From NCBI GenBank assembly GCA_020161615.1, contig JAIUPD010000003.1:462507-526506 (forward strand): a stretch of 64,000 nt of DNA, read 5' to 3'. A model generated the notes under the pieces. That model was not told the DNA's origin, searched no databases, and saw only the letters and a list, made by a program, of their open reading frames with translations. The translations under genes and the position numbers were made by a program. Of the stretch, positions 26,011 to 34,283 are shown piece after piece (the first letter of the stretch is position 1; each line of letters starts with the position of its first letter). This stretch comes from Pseudomonadota bacterium. Lineage in GTDB: Bacteria > Pseudomonadota > Alphaproteobacteria > Rhodobacterales > Rhodobacteraceae.

Positions 26011-26939
26011 TGATCGATCTTCTGATGGTGGCCGGCGGCCTTGTGCTGCTGGTGCTGGCTGGCGATGCGCTGGTCAAGGGCGCGGTGAACCTGAGCCTCA
26101 GGCTGGGGGTGCCGGCGCTGATCGTCGGCCTGACGGTGGTAGCCTTCGGCACCTCGGCGCCGGAACTGCTGGTCTCGGTCGAGGCGGTGATCAACGATGC
26201 CCCGGCGCTGGCCCTGGGCAATGTCATCGGCTCGAACATCGCCAATATCCTTCTGGTGCTGGGCATTCCCGCGCTGATCTCGGTGGTGCCGGTCTCACGC
26301 GAATTGACGCATGATTTCCTGGTCATGATGGGGGCCTCGGTCCTGTTCATCGCGCTGGCCTGGGTCGGTCCCTTCGGCTGGATGCACGGGCTGGCGCTGC
26401 TGGCGGGGCTGGGGGCGATGCTGTGGAACAGCTACAGCCGTGCCCAGGCCCACCGGGCCAGCACCGAGCTGGATCTGGAGGGCGCCGATGCCAGCATCTC
26501 GGGCCTGAAGATCGCGCTTTATCTGGTGGGCGGTCTGATCGGCCTGCCGGTCGGCGCGAACCTGCTGGTCAACGGCGCCACCTCCATCGCCACGGCGCTG
26601 GGGGTCAGCGAGGCGGTGATCGGCCTGACGCTGGTCGCTGTCGGCACGTCGCTGCCTGAACTCGCCACCACCATCGCCGCCGCGATCCGCAAGGAGGCGG
26701 GCGTGGCCATGGGCAATGTCATCGGCTCCAACATCTTCAACCTGCTGGGGATCATCGGCATCGCCTCGCTGGTCGGGCCGATCCCGGTCCCCGAACAGAT
26801 GCTGCGCGTCGACCTCTGGGTCATGCTGGCCGTCTCGGCGCTGCTGGGCATCTTCGTGCTGACCGGCCGCAGCATCGGCAAGCTTGCGGGCGTCGGATTG
26901 ATCGCGCTCTATGGCGGCTATCTGGTTTCCCTTTTCTGA
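26007..26939 (+). CDS. Calcium/sodium antiporter (CaCA family, YrbG-like)
   Basis: A 310-residue inner-membrane exchanger with about ten transmembrane helices arranged as two homologous halves. Each half carries the alpha-repeat: GTSAPELLVSVEA with GNVIGSNIANIL in the first, GTSLPELATTIAA with GNVIGSNIFNLL in the second; the Glu in each PEL motif is the expected ion ligand. An internal acidic loop (STELDLEGADAS) separates them. It exchanges Na+ or H+ against Ca2+. The start is ATG 26007 by ATGA overlap with the microprotein gene. Confidence 0.92.
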   Translation: MMIDLLMVAGGLVLLVLAGDALVKGAVNLSLRLGVPALIVGLTVVAFGTSAPELLVSVEAVINDAPALALGNVIGSNIANILLVLGIPALISVVPVSRELTHDFLVMMGASVLFIALAWVGPFGWMHGLALLAGLGAMLWNSYSRAQAHRASTELDLEGADASISGLKIALYLVGGLIGLPVGANLLVNGATSIATALGVSEAVIGLTLVAVGTSLPELATTIAAAIRKEAGVAMGNVIGSNIFNLLGIIGIASLVGPIPVPEQMLRVDLWVMLAVSALLGIFVLTGRSIGKLAGVGLIALYGGYLVSLF

Positions 26940-26946
26940 GGCGGAC

Positions 26947-27729
26947 ATGGCGGGCAAGGCACTTATCACCGGCGCGGGGCATCGGCTGGGCGCGGCCATG
27001 GCACGGGAACTGGCCGGGCGCGGCTGGGACGTGGCGCTGCATTACGCCAGTTCGCGCGAGGGGGCCGAGACGGTGGCGGCCGAATGCCGGGTGCTGGGCG
27101 CCACGGCCGTGACCCTGCAAGCGGATCTGCTGGACGAGGGCGCGACGCAAGCCCTGCTGCCCGCCGCCGCCGAGGCTCTGGGCGGGCCGCTGACCCTGCT
27201 GATCAACAACGCCTCGATCTTCGAATACGACACGCTCGGCACCGCCACCCGGCGCGGCTGGGACCGGCATATGGAATCGAACCTGCGCGCGCCCTTCGTC
27301 CTGACCCAGGCCTTCGCCGTCCAGGCACCCGAAGCGGCGACGGATGCGCGGGGCGAGCCGGTGGCGACCGGTCTTGTGATCAACATGATCGACCAGCGGG
27401 TGTTGAAACCGACGCCCGAATTCATGACCTATACACTGGCCAAGATGGGCCTATGGGCGCTGACCCGGACCTCGGCCCAGGCCCTCGCCCCCGCCATCCG
27501 CGTCAATGCCATCGGCCCGGGCCCCACCCTGAAAGGCGCTCGCCAAACCGAGGCGCATTTCACGCGCCAGCGCGCCAATACCGTACTGGGCCGGGGCTCG
27601 GACCCCGAGGATATCACCGCCGCGCTGGCCTATCTTCTGGACGCCAAGGCCGTCACCGGGCAGCTGATCTGCGTCGACGGCGGCCAGCATCTGGGCTGGC
27701 GGACGCCCGACATCATCGGGGTGGAATAA
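26947..27729 (+). CDS. Pteridine-reductase-like SDR (FolM/PTR1-like)
   Basis: A 260-residue SDR whose glycine motif TGAGHRLG has the Arg-containing TGx3RxG form of pteridine reductases (PTR1 and E. coli FolM), which favours NADPH. NNAS replaces NNAG, and the active-site Tyr-Lys are in YTLAK. The usual Ser on the preceding strand is replaced by Asp (NMIDQ), another trait of PTR1/FolM. FolM makes tetrahydromonapterin, so a role in pterin or folate reduction is likely. It follows the exchanger by seven bases. folP and folE2 lie elsewhere in the window. Confidence 0.75.
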   Translation: MAGKALITGAGHRLGAAMARELAGRGWDVALHYASSREGAETVAAECRVLGATAVTLQADLLDEGATQALLPAAAEALGGPLTLLINNASIFEYDTLGTATRRGWDRHMESNLRAPFVLTQAFAVQAPEAATDARGEPVATGLVINMIDQRVLKPTPEFMTYTLAKMGLWALTRTSAQALAPAIRVNAIGPGPTLKGARQTEAHFTRQRANTVLGRGSDPEDITAALAYLLDAKAVTGQLICVDGGQHLGWRTPDIIGVE

Positions 27730-28029
27730 CCCCCCGCGGGCAGACCCCGCGTCACCTTGTCCACCGCAAATCTTACTGTCACATTCTCGTTAAGAAATCC
27801 CTAGAGATTTCAGGACCTTGCATCCGCTTCATATTTTTATCAAGCCATTTCAATGCCTTGAGAAATCGCCTATAAATTAGGCAGTTCACGGAATCGGGCC
27901 GGAAACAAGGATTTTTCACCGATCACGGCCTGGCCTCCACAGGCTTATCCACAGATTCCGTGGAAACCTTTGCCCTTGAACTCAGGGGCGCTAGAGTGCA
28001 ACGAGCGAGCAGAATCACCAGACCGACCC
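27730..28029. promoter_or_regulatory. AT-rich uvrC upstream region with a perfect DnaA box
   Basis: This 300-base gap is much richer in A and T than the rest of the window. It contains TTATCCACA (27945-27953), an exact match to the DnaA box consensus, a 16-bp imperfect palindrome AAATCCCTAGAGATTT (27795-27810), and a TATAAA at 27871 that could serve as a -10 but lacks a convincing -35. The box may mark DnaA control of uvrC or a replication-related site; a single box is not enough to call an origin. No coding potential seen. Confidence 0.5.
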
Positions 28030-29880
28030 ATGACCGAGACCCCTGAACTGACCGGTCACGCGCTGATCGCCAGCTATGTCCGCACCCTCGACGGCTCGCC
28101 CGGTGTCTACCGGATGCTGGATGCCGAGGCGCGGGTGCTTTACGTCGGCAAGGCCCGCAATCTGAAGGCGCGGGTGTCGAATTATGCGCGCCCCTCGGGG
28201 CATTCGGGCCGCATCGCCCGGATGATCCACGAGACGCGCTCGATGATGTTCCTGACCACGCGCACCGAGACCGAGGCGCTGCTTCTGGAACAGAACCTGA
28301 TCAAGCAGTTGAAACCCGTCTACAACGTGCTGCTCAGGGACGACAAAAGTTTCCCCAACATCCTGATCGCCAAGGATCATCCCTTTCCGCAGATCCGCAA
28401 GCACCGCGGCAAGCGGACCGGGCGGGGCAGCTATTTCGGCCCTTTCGCCAGCGCGGGCGCCGTGAACCGGACGCTGAACCAGTTGCAGAAGGTGTTCCTG
28501 CTGCGCTCTTGCGCCGATTCCTCGTTCAACAATCGCACCCGGCCCTGCCTGCTCTACCAGATCAAGCGTTGTTCGGGCCCCTGCGTCGACCTGATCTCGC
28601 CCGAGGATTACCAGACGCTCGTTTCGGATGCCGAGCGGTTCCTCTCGGGCAAGACCTCGCATATCCAGGCCGACCTGGCACAGCAGATGCAGGAGGCCTC
28701 CGAGGCCATGGAATTCGAACGCGCGGCCGCGCTGCGCGACCGGATCCGCGCGCTGACCGCCGTGCAGCAGGGCCAAGGGATCAACCCCCGGGGCGTCGAG
28801 GAAGCGGATGTCATCGCGCTGCATCTGGAGAAGGGGCAGGCCTGCGTGCAGGTCTTCTTCATCCGTGCGAACCAGTCCTGGGGCAACAAGGATTTCTATC
28901 CCCGCACCGGCTCGGGTGCCGAGGAGGGCGAGATCCTGGAAGCCTTCCTCGCGCAATTCTACGACGACAAGCCGCCGCCCCGGCAGATCCTGCTGTCTCA
29001 TCCCATCGACAACGAGGATCTGATCCACGAACTCCTCAGCGCCCGCGCCGGCCGCAATGTCGAATTGCGCGTGCCGCAGCGGGGCGAGAAGGCCGAACTG
29101 GTTGAAAACGCGGCCCGCAACGCCCGGGAATCGCTGGGCCGCAAGATGTCGGAAAGCGCCGCGCAATCGCGGCTGCTGGAGGGGCTGGCCGAGGCTTTCG
29201 ATCTGGACGAAGCCCCGAAACGCATCGAGATCTACGACAACTCGCATATTCAGGGCGCCCATGCCGTCGGCGCCATGGTGGTCGCGGGGCCCGAGGGCTG
29301 GCTCAAGAACCAGTACCGCAAGTTCACCATCAAGACCGCGCCGGGCGACGATTTCGGCATGATGAAAGAGGTGCTGACCCGGCGGTTCGAGCGCCTGCTG
29401 AAGGAAGATCCCGGCCGCGTGACCGAGGCCTGGCCGGACCTGCTGCTGATCGACGGCGGCGCCGGACAGATCAGTGCCGTGGCCGAGGTTCTGGCGGAAC
29501 TGGGCGTCGACGATGTGCCCTTTGTCGGCGTTGCCAAGGGCGTCGACCGCGATCTGGGGCGCGAGGAATTCCACCGCCCCGGCGCCCGGCCCTTCGCGCT
29601 GCGCCATAACGACCCGGTGCTCTATTTCATCCAGCGCCTGCGGGACGAGGCCCACCGTTTCGCCATCGGCACCCACCGCGCGGCGCGCGCCAAGGCCACG
29701 ACCAGCACGCCGCTGGACGAGGTTCCGGGCATCGGCGCTGCCCGCAAACGCGCGCTCTTGCAGCATTTCGGCTCGGCCAAGGCGGTGACGCGGGCGGGGC
29801 TGGCCGATCTGATGGCGGTGCCCGGGATCAGCCAGGCCATGGCCGAAACTGTCTACAATTTCTTCCATACCGGCAGTTGA
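28030..29880 (+). CDS. uvrC: UvrABC excinuclease subunit C
   Basis: A 616-residue nucleotide-excision-repair nuclease that cuts on both sides of a lesion marked by UvrB. The N-terminal GIY-YIG domain ([29 protein letters not shown]) makes the 3' cut, a UVR motif near residue 215 ([20 protein letters not shown]) binds UvrB, and the RNase H-like endonuclease domain ([32 protein letters not shown]) makes the 5' cut. A helix-hairpin-helix pair ends the protein ([17 protein letters not shown]). ATG 28030 was preferred over an upstream in-frame ATG that lacks homologous residues. Confidence 0.96.
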   Translation: MTETPELTGHALIASYVRTLDGSPGVYRMLDAEARVLYVGKARNLKARVSNYARPSGHSGRIARMIHETRSMMFLTTRTETEALLLEQNLIKQLKPVYNVLLRDDKSFPNILIAKDHPFPQIRKHRGKRTGRGSYFGPFASAGAVNRTLNQLQKVFLLRSCADSSFNNRTRPCLLYQIKRCSGPCVDLISPEDYQTLVSDAERFLSGKTSHIQADLAQQMQEASEAMEFERAAALRDRIRALTAVQQGQGINPRGVEEADVIALHLEKGQACVQVFFIRANQSWGNKDFYPRTGSGAEEGEILEAFLAQFYDDKPPPRQILLSHPIDNEDLIHELLSARAGRNVELRVPQRGEKAELVENAARNARESLGRKMSESAAQSRLLEGLAEAFDLDEAPKRIEIYDNSHIQGAHAVGAMVVAGPEGWLKNQYRKFTIKTAPGDDFGMMKEVLTRRFERLLKEDPGRVTEAWPDLLLIDGGAGQISAVAEVLAELGVDDVPFVGVAKGVDRDLGREEFHRPGARPFALRHNDPVLYFIQRLRDEAHRFAIGTHRAARAKATTSTPLDEVPGIGAARKRALLQHFGSAKAVTRAGLADLMAVPGISQAMAETVYNFFHTGS

Positions 29881-29955
29881 TACGGCGCTGCGGGTAACCT
29901 TGCGGAAAGACTCCGGCGACATTCTGGCGGCTCACCCAGCCCCGGATTCGCGATC

Positions 29956-31326
29956 ATGATGCAGGCCACGCCGACCCCCAGCCACGCCGGTGCCCCGAAG
30001 GATACCGGACAGGAAGTCCCGTTCGAAATGGGCGAACTGGTCTATTCCCGGACCGATGAACGCGGCGTGATCCTCGCCGCGAACGATGTGTTCGAGCGTT
30101 TGGGCGGTTTTGCCTACAGCGAAATGATCGGTGCCCCACACAAGATCGTCCGCCATCCCGACATGCCGAAGGCCTTCTTCCACATCTTCTGGCAATATCT
30201 GAAGGCGGGCGAGCCGGCGGTGGGCTATGTCAAGAACCGCTCGAAGGACGGGCGCCATTACTGGGTCCTGGCCGCCGCCATCCCCTATGACGGCGGTTAT
30301 TTCTCGGTGCGGATGCGGCCGTCCTCGGCCATTTTCCACACGATTCGCGCCGAATACGCCCGCCTGCGCCGCCGGGAGGAGACGGAGAAGCTTTCGGCCG
30401 AGGCCTCGGCCGAGATCCTGCTCTCCCGGCTGAAGGAGCTGGGCTATCATTCCTATCCCGAATTCATGAGCCAGGCGCTGCACCAGGAATCGCTGGCGCG
30501 CGACGCGGCGCTGGGCAAGCCGCCGGACAAGGTGGCGACGCATCTGTCGGGCCTGGTGACGGCCCTGAACGACGCGCTGAAGGAACAAACACGGCTGGTA
30601 AGCCTCTTCGACAGTCTGAAGCTGCTGCCGGTCAACATGCGCCTGATCGCCGCCCGTCTGGAACCGCAGGGCGGTCCGATCAGCCAGATCTCGATGAACT
30701 ACAAGACCTCTTTCGACAATATCTCGGAAAAGCTGTCGAAATTCGTCACTGGCGAAGGGAATATCTGCGGCCAGATGGACATCGCCGTGCGCCGCAGCCT
30801 GATCCTGAGCAATTGCGCCCGGCTGCACCTGGAAATGGCCCGCCATATCCGCAAGCCCGACCGCACCCCGCCCGAGGTCGAGCGGCGCGAGGAATACCAG
30901 ATCGTCGAGACTCTCGGCCAGAGCAGCCATGCAAGGGTGCAGATCTCGCTGAACGAGGCACTGCGGCTGGCGGCGGCGCTGATCGCCTCGGCCTTCGAGA
31001 TCCGGCGCCTCGTGCTGGGGCTGGACACGATCCGCATCCTGGGCCGGGTCGAAAGCCGCCGCGACCATGTGTCCGAAGTGGCCTGTTCGGCGACGCTGGA
31101 CCAGATCGACGCTGTCCAGGCCGAGATTTCCGAAAGCCTGCAGAGCCTGTCGAATCTGGCGGTGGCCATCCAGACGGGCCTGTCGCTGATCAATGTCTCC
31201 CGCCGCCCCGAGGGCGAAACGACCGCGCAACCCGGCCCCCCGACAGCCGGCGCCCCCCGTGCCGCCCGCGCGGCATCCCCGCCCCCGCAAGCCGCCCCGC
31301 CAACCCGCCGGGTCGCCGCGGAATAG
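29956..31326 (+). CDS. Aer-type PAS-domain sensor without an MCP output domain
   Basis: A 456-residue soluble protein. Residues ~25-125 are a PAS domain of the Aer subtype: VYSRTDERGVILAANDVFER, then APHKIVRHPDMPKAFF and VKNRSKDGRHYWVLA, segments that in Aer hold FAD for redox sensing. The rest is predicted mostly helical with Leu/Ala heptads (residues ~140-400) and a disordered Ala/Pro tail. It has neither a HAMP domain, membrane helices nor the highly conserved methyl-accepting signalling tip, so it is not a normal chemoreceptor. It sits between uvrC and pgsA, which are usually closer. Redox sensing by an unknown output is the best guess. Confidence 0.7.
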   Translation: MMQATPTPSHAGAPKDTGQEVPFEMGELVYSRTDERGVILAANDVFERLGGFAYSEMIGAPHKIVRHPDMPKAFFHIFWQYLKAGEPAVGYVKNRSKDGRHYWVLAAAIPYDGGYFSVRMRPSSAIFHTIRAEYARLRRREETEKLSAEASAEILLSRLKELGYHSYPEFMSQALHQESLARDAALGKPPDKVATHLSGLVTALNDALKEQTRLVSLFDSLKLLPVNMRLIAARLEPQGGPISQISMNYKTSFDNISEKLSKFVTGEGNICGQMDIAVRRSLILSNCARLHLEMARHIRKPDRTPPEVERREEYQIVETLGQSSHARVQISLNEALRLAAALIASAFEIRRLVLGLDTIRILGRVESRRDHVSEVACSATLDQIDAVQAEISESLQSLSNLAVAIQTGLSLINVSRRPEGETTAQPGPPTAGAPRAARAASPPPQAAPPTRRVAAE

Positions 31327-31790
31327 CCGGCCGACGGGCGCCGGCCCGACCGGGACCGGGGTCCCGGCGCGCGGCGCGCCGGATGGCCACCCGTGCCCGG
31401 AAGCGATGAGGGCGGCGCCAGCGCAGTGCGGGGCTGCCTGCCCCGTCCGGTCGGCGGCGGGGCGCACCGGGTCTTGCCCCTGCGCGCCGTCATGGCCCTC
31501 CAGCGGGACCTTGGTCCGGCTATGCTCGGCGCGGGGCCAAGGACGGTCCGCCGACTGACGGGAACCGGAACGGGGCGCTGCCGCGCGACACCCGCCCCGC
31601 CCGGAACGGCGATGAGACCGGCGAAGACCCAGCCCCAGCGCGGCGGCCGTCCCGCGCACCCCACGCCGCGCCATGCCCCCGGCCGCTCCCCTTCCCGGCC
31701 TTAGGCCTCACCCTGCGTCGCGCCGCCCAGTGCGAGGCTCGCCGGAACTGGCCTCTTTTCCCCGCGCGGCGCTTGGGCTACGAACAGGCC
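31327..31790. other. 464-base gap with no recognised gene
   Basis: Very GC-rich sequence between the PAS gene and pgsA. Several open frames exist but none has a ribosome-binding site or a protein-like composition; they look like the usual spurious frames of GC-rich DNA. A GGGACC-GG-GGTCCC palindrome lies near 31353-31366. No promoter of standard form is clear. Confidence 0.5.
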
Positions 31791-32459
31791 ATGCGCTGGA
31801 CCATACCCAACACGCTGACCTTCCTGCGTCTGATCGCCGCCCCCGGGGTCGCGATCATGTTCCTCTATTTCGCCCGCCCCTGGGCGGACTGGTTCGCGCT
31901 GGTCCTGTTCCTCGTGGCCGCGATCACCGATTATTTCGACGGCTATCTGGCGCGGCTGTGGCGGCAGGAAAGCCGCATGGGTGCCATGCTGGACCCGATC
32001 GCCGACAAGGCAATGGTGGTCATCGCGCTGCTGGTACTGACCGGCTATTCCGGCATGGACCCCTATCTGATCCTGCCCGCCACGGTGATCCTGTTCCGCG
32101 AGGTCTTCGTCTCGGGGCTTCGCGAATATCTGGGCAATACCTCGCGCCTGCTGGCCGTCACCAAGCTGGCGAAATGGAAGACCACGGCGCAGATGGTGGC
32201 GATCTCGACGCTCTTTGCCGCGCTCGGACTCGAATATGTCCGCGAACAGGCGCTGGCCCGCAACCGCCAGATCATCACCCAGATGAGCGATGCCGGAATC
32301 GATTCCGACCTCAATGTGCTCTCGATCGCCAATCTGGGCGGCGAGGCCGTCTGGAACATCGGCCTGGTGCTGATCTGGATCGCCGCGGCGCTGACCGCGA
32401 TCACCGGCTGGGACTATCTGCGCAAGGCCCTGCCCTTCCTCAAGGACAGTGGCGAATGA
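31791..32459 (+). CDS. pgsA: CDP-diacylglycerol-glycerol-3-phosphate 3-phosphatidyltransferase
   Basis: A 222-residue CDP-alcohol phosphatidyltransferase that makes phosphatidylglycerol phosphate in the inner membrane. The family signature D-x2-DG-x2-AR-x8-G-x3-D-x3-D is complete (DYFDGYLAR ... GAMLDPIADK, residues ~47-70), and five to six membrane helices surround it. The N terminus MRWTIPNTLTFLRLIAAPG is typical. The stop overlaps moaD by ATGA, giving the pgsA-moaD-moaE unit seen in related genomes. Confidence 0.94.
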   Translation: MRWTIPNTLTFLRLIAAPGVAIMFLYFARPWADWFALVLFLVAAITDYFDGYLARLWRQESRMGAMLDPIADKAMVVIALLVLTGYSGMDPYLILPATVILFREVFVSGLREYLGNTSRLLAVTKLAKWKTTAQMVAISTLFAALGLEYVREQALARNRQIITQMSDAGIDSDLNVLSIANLGGEAVWNIGLVLIWIAAALTAITGWDYLRKALPFLKDSGE

Positions 32460-32707
32460 GCGTGACCATCCTCTATTTTGCCTGGCTGCGCGAACGCATC
32501 GGCCTGCCGCGCGAGACGGTCGAGACCCGGGCCGCCACCGTGGCCGGCCTGGTCGAGGAACTGCGCGCCCGGGAGGAGCGCTATGCGCTGGCCTTCGCCG
32601 ACCTCAAGGCGGTGCGGGTGGCGCTGGATCAGGAATTGTCGGATTTCGACGCGCCCCTGGCCGGCGTGCGCGAGATCGCCTTCTTCCCGCCGATGACCGG
32701 GGGCTGA
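32456..32707 (+). CDS. moaD: Molybdopterin synthase small subunit
   Basis: An 83-residue ubiquitin-fold sulfur carrier ending in the obligatory Gly-Gly (PPMTGG). The C-terminal Gly is adenylated and thiocarboxylated, then donates sulfur to precursor Z in the complex with MoaE. The fold-defining segments ILYFAWLRERIGLPRETVE and VRVALDQELSDFDAPLAGVR are present. Overlaps pgsA by ATGA and precedes moaE by three bases. Confidence 0.93.
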   Translation: MSVTILYFAWLRERIGLPRETVETRAATVAGLVEELRAREERYALAFADLKAVRVALDQELSDFDAPLAGVREIAFFPPMTGG

Positions 32708-32710
32708 GCC

Positions 32711-33151
32711 ATGACGGTCCGGGTCCAGGCCGAACCCTTCGACTATGGCGCGGAATGCAACGCCTTCGCGGCCGCTTGCGGCGGGGCCGGGGCGGTGGTG
32801 ACCTTCTGCGGGCTGGTGCGCGACGAGGACGGGCGCCTGAGCGGCATGGAGATCGAGCATTACCCAGGCATGACCGAGCGCGCGCTGGCCGGGATCGAGG
32901 CCGAGGCCCGGGCCCGCTGGTCGCTGACCGAGGCGCTGATCCTGCACCGCCACGGGCCGATGGCGCCGGGCGAGGCGATCATGATGGTCGCCACGGCCTC
33001 GCGCCACCGGGGCGACGCCTTCGCCGCCGCGGAATTCCTGATGGATTACCTGAAATCCCGCGCGCCCTTCTGGAAAAAGGAATTCGGCACCGACGGCGAG
33101 GCTTGGGTAGCGGCCCGGGACGAGGACGAGGACCAGCTCAAACGCTGGTGA
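32711..33151 (+). CDS. moaE: Molybdopterin synthase catalytic subunit
   Basis: A 146-residue MoaE that adds two sulfurs to cyclic pyranopterin monophosphate with MoaD as donor. Conserved parts are VVTFCGLVRDED, EIEHYPGMTERALAGIEAEA, ILHRHGPMAPGEAIMMVATA, SRHRGDAFAAAEFLMDYLK (with the catalytic Arg/His pair) and the catalytic Lys segment RAPFWKKEF. The stop codon sits in a small hairpin GTGAGT-AACC-ACTCAC (33148-33163) at the junction with the convergent gene, without a T-run. Confidence 0.94.
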   Translation: MTVRVQAEPFDYGAECNAFAAACGGAGAVVTFCGLVRDEDGRLSGMEIEHYPGMTERALAGIEAEARARWSLTEALILHRHGPMAPGEAIMMVATASRHRGDAFAAAEFLMDYLKSRAPFWKKEFGTDGEAWVAARDEDEDQLKRW

Positions 33152-33179
33152 GTAACCACTCACACACCGTCGCCCTGCC

Positions 33180-33809
33180 CTATTTGTTGCTCTGCGCGTT
33201 GGCGGGGGCGGCGCCGAACACCACCGGTAGCGAAAATTCGGCCGTCTGGCCGCTGGCCCGGTCCACGACATGCGTTCGCAGCGTGAAGGGCCCCTCGGCA
33301 CCAGTCACCCGATAGGTCAGATGGAAGAAGCCATCGACGGGTTGGCTGAAACTGTCCAGCTGTACCTCGCCCATCGGGATCATGGCGTCGGTCATCTGCC
33401 GCCCCTCGGGGCTGTCGAGCGTGAAGGACACATCGAACAGCAGCCGGTTGGCGCCATTGGCGAGCGGCGTCATCGAGAAGCCGTAGACCTCGACATAGGC
33501 ATAGACGGGCTCGCCCAGAGCATAGACATTGGTCGGGCGCGGCTCGAACATGCCATAGCCCTCGGCCGGCAGCAGGGTCAGGCGCGGATTGGTCACGCCG
33601 AAACCCGCTTCGCCCGTGACATGACGCAGGAAAAGGCGGGCGGCGGCGACGGCCTCGGGCCCGCGGCCGGTGGCTAGAAGCTGCTCGATGGCGGCGGCGG
33701 CCTCGGTCAGGTCCTGGGCGGGGGCGATCCCCGGCAGGGCCATCACCGCCGCGAGCGCAAGCGCCGGAAGGGTCCGAAGCCGGACCCGGGACCGGGATCG
33801 GTTGCTCAT
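33180..33809 (-). CDS. Exported protein of unknown function
   Basis: A 209-residue protein with a twin-Arg-rich N terminus and a signal peptide (LRTLPALALAAVMALPGIAP, cleaved near AQD). The mature part starts with a helical segment (LTEAAAAIEQLLATGRGPEA), then a beta-rich region with aromatic residues (VYALGEPVYAYVEVYGFSM; FFHLTYRVTGAEGPFTLRTH). No catalytic motif or known domain is recognised. ATG 33809 was chosen for the signal peptide; the frame extends upstream into the next gene. Likely periplasmic. It belongs to a run of three minus-strand envelope genes. Confidence 0.6.
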   Translation of the reverse strand: MSNRSRSRVRLRTLPALALAAVMALPGIAPAQDLTEAAAAIEQLLATGRGPEAVAAARLFLRHVTGEAGFGVTNPRLTLLPAEGYGMFEPRPTNVYALGEPVYAYVEVYGFSMTPLANGANRLLFDVSFTLDSPEGRQMTDAMIPMGEVQLDSFSQPVDGFFHLTYRVTGAEGPFTLRTHVVDRASGQTAEFSLPVVFGAAPANAQSNK

Positions 33810-33936
33810 CGTGAAGTCCTGTGCGGCGTGAACATGGGCCCTACTCTGCCCGGGGCCGCGACACCGGGCAAGTCCCGCTCTCGCCCTTTTGTAGCGACCG
33901 AATGGCGGCAGCACCGGCGTTGCCCTGAAGCCCCGG

Positions 33937-34260
33937 TCAGTTGCCGCGCGCCTCGAGCTGGTGGCGCAGCATGTCCGATTCATGGCGCGCGTTGCGCAGC
34001 CCTTCCATCGCCGCGCGCAGCTCGGCCTGAAGCTGTGCCATCTCGCGGCCGACTTCCTCGTCGCGCTGGTGGATATAGGCGATGGCCTGGTCGCGCGTCT
34101 CCTCGGCCTCGTGCAGCGATTGCGCCATGCGCTCCAGCTCGCCCAGATCGGCCTGGGTGACGCGGGTGAAGCGGTGGATCAGCCAGTTCACGAACCATCC
34201 CAGCGCGAAAGCCGCGGTCAGAACGATCACGGTCACGATGACGAATTCGGTTCGGTTCAT
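33937..34260 (-). CDS. Single-pass membrane coiled-coil protein
   Basis: A 107-residue protein: an N-terminal transmembrane helix (FVIVTVIVLTAAFALGWFVN) followed by a long amphipathic coiled coil from residue ~35 to the end (LGELERMAQSLHEAEETRDQ ... LRNARHESDMLRHQLEARGN). No enzyme motif. The layout (inner-membrane anchor plus cytoplasmic or periplasmic coil) and its place next to the BON/OmpA protein suggest a structural or partner role in the envelope; this is inference. Confidence 0.65.
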   Translation of the reverse strand: MNRTEFVIVTVIVLTAAFALGWFVNWLIHRFTRVTQADLGELERMAQSLHEAEETRDQAIAYIHQRDEEVGREMAQLQAELRAAMEGLRNARHESDMLRHQLEARGN

Positions 34261-34283
34261 GAGGGGCGTCTCCGGGCGGCAGG

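Noticed and set aside
27730-28029. Chromosomal replication origin
   Set aside because: Only one perfect DnaA box was found, and none of the genes usually next to oriC in this class (dnaA, hemE, maf, parAB) are in the window.
31327-31790. Hidden gene between the PAS protein and pgsA
   Set aside because: Several open frames exist on both strands, but none has a start with a ribosome-binding site or a plausible protein composition.
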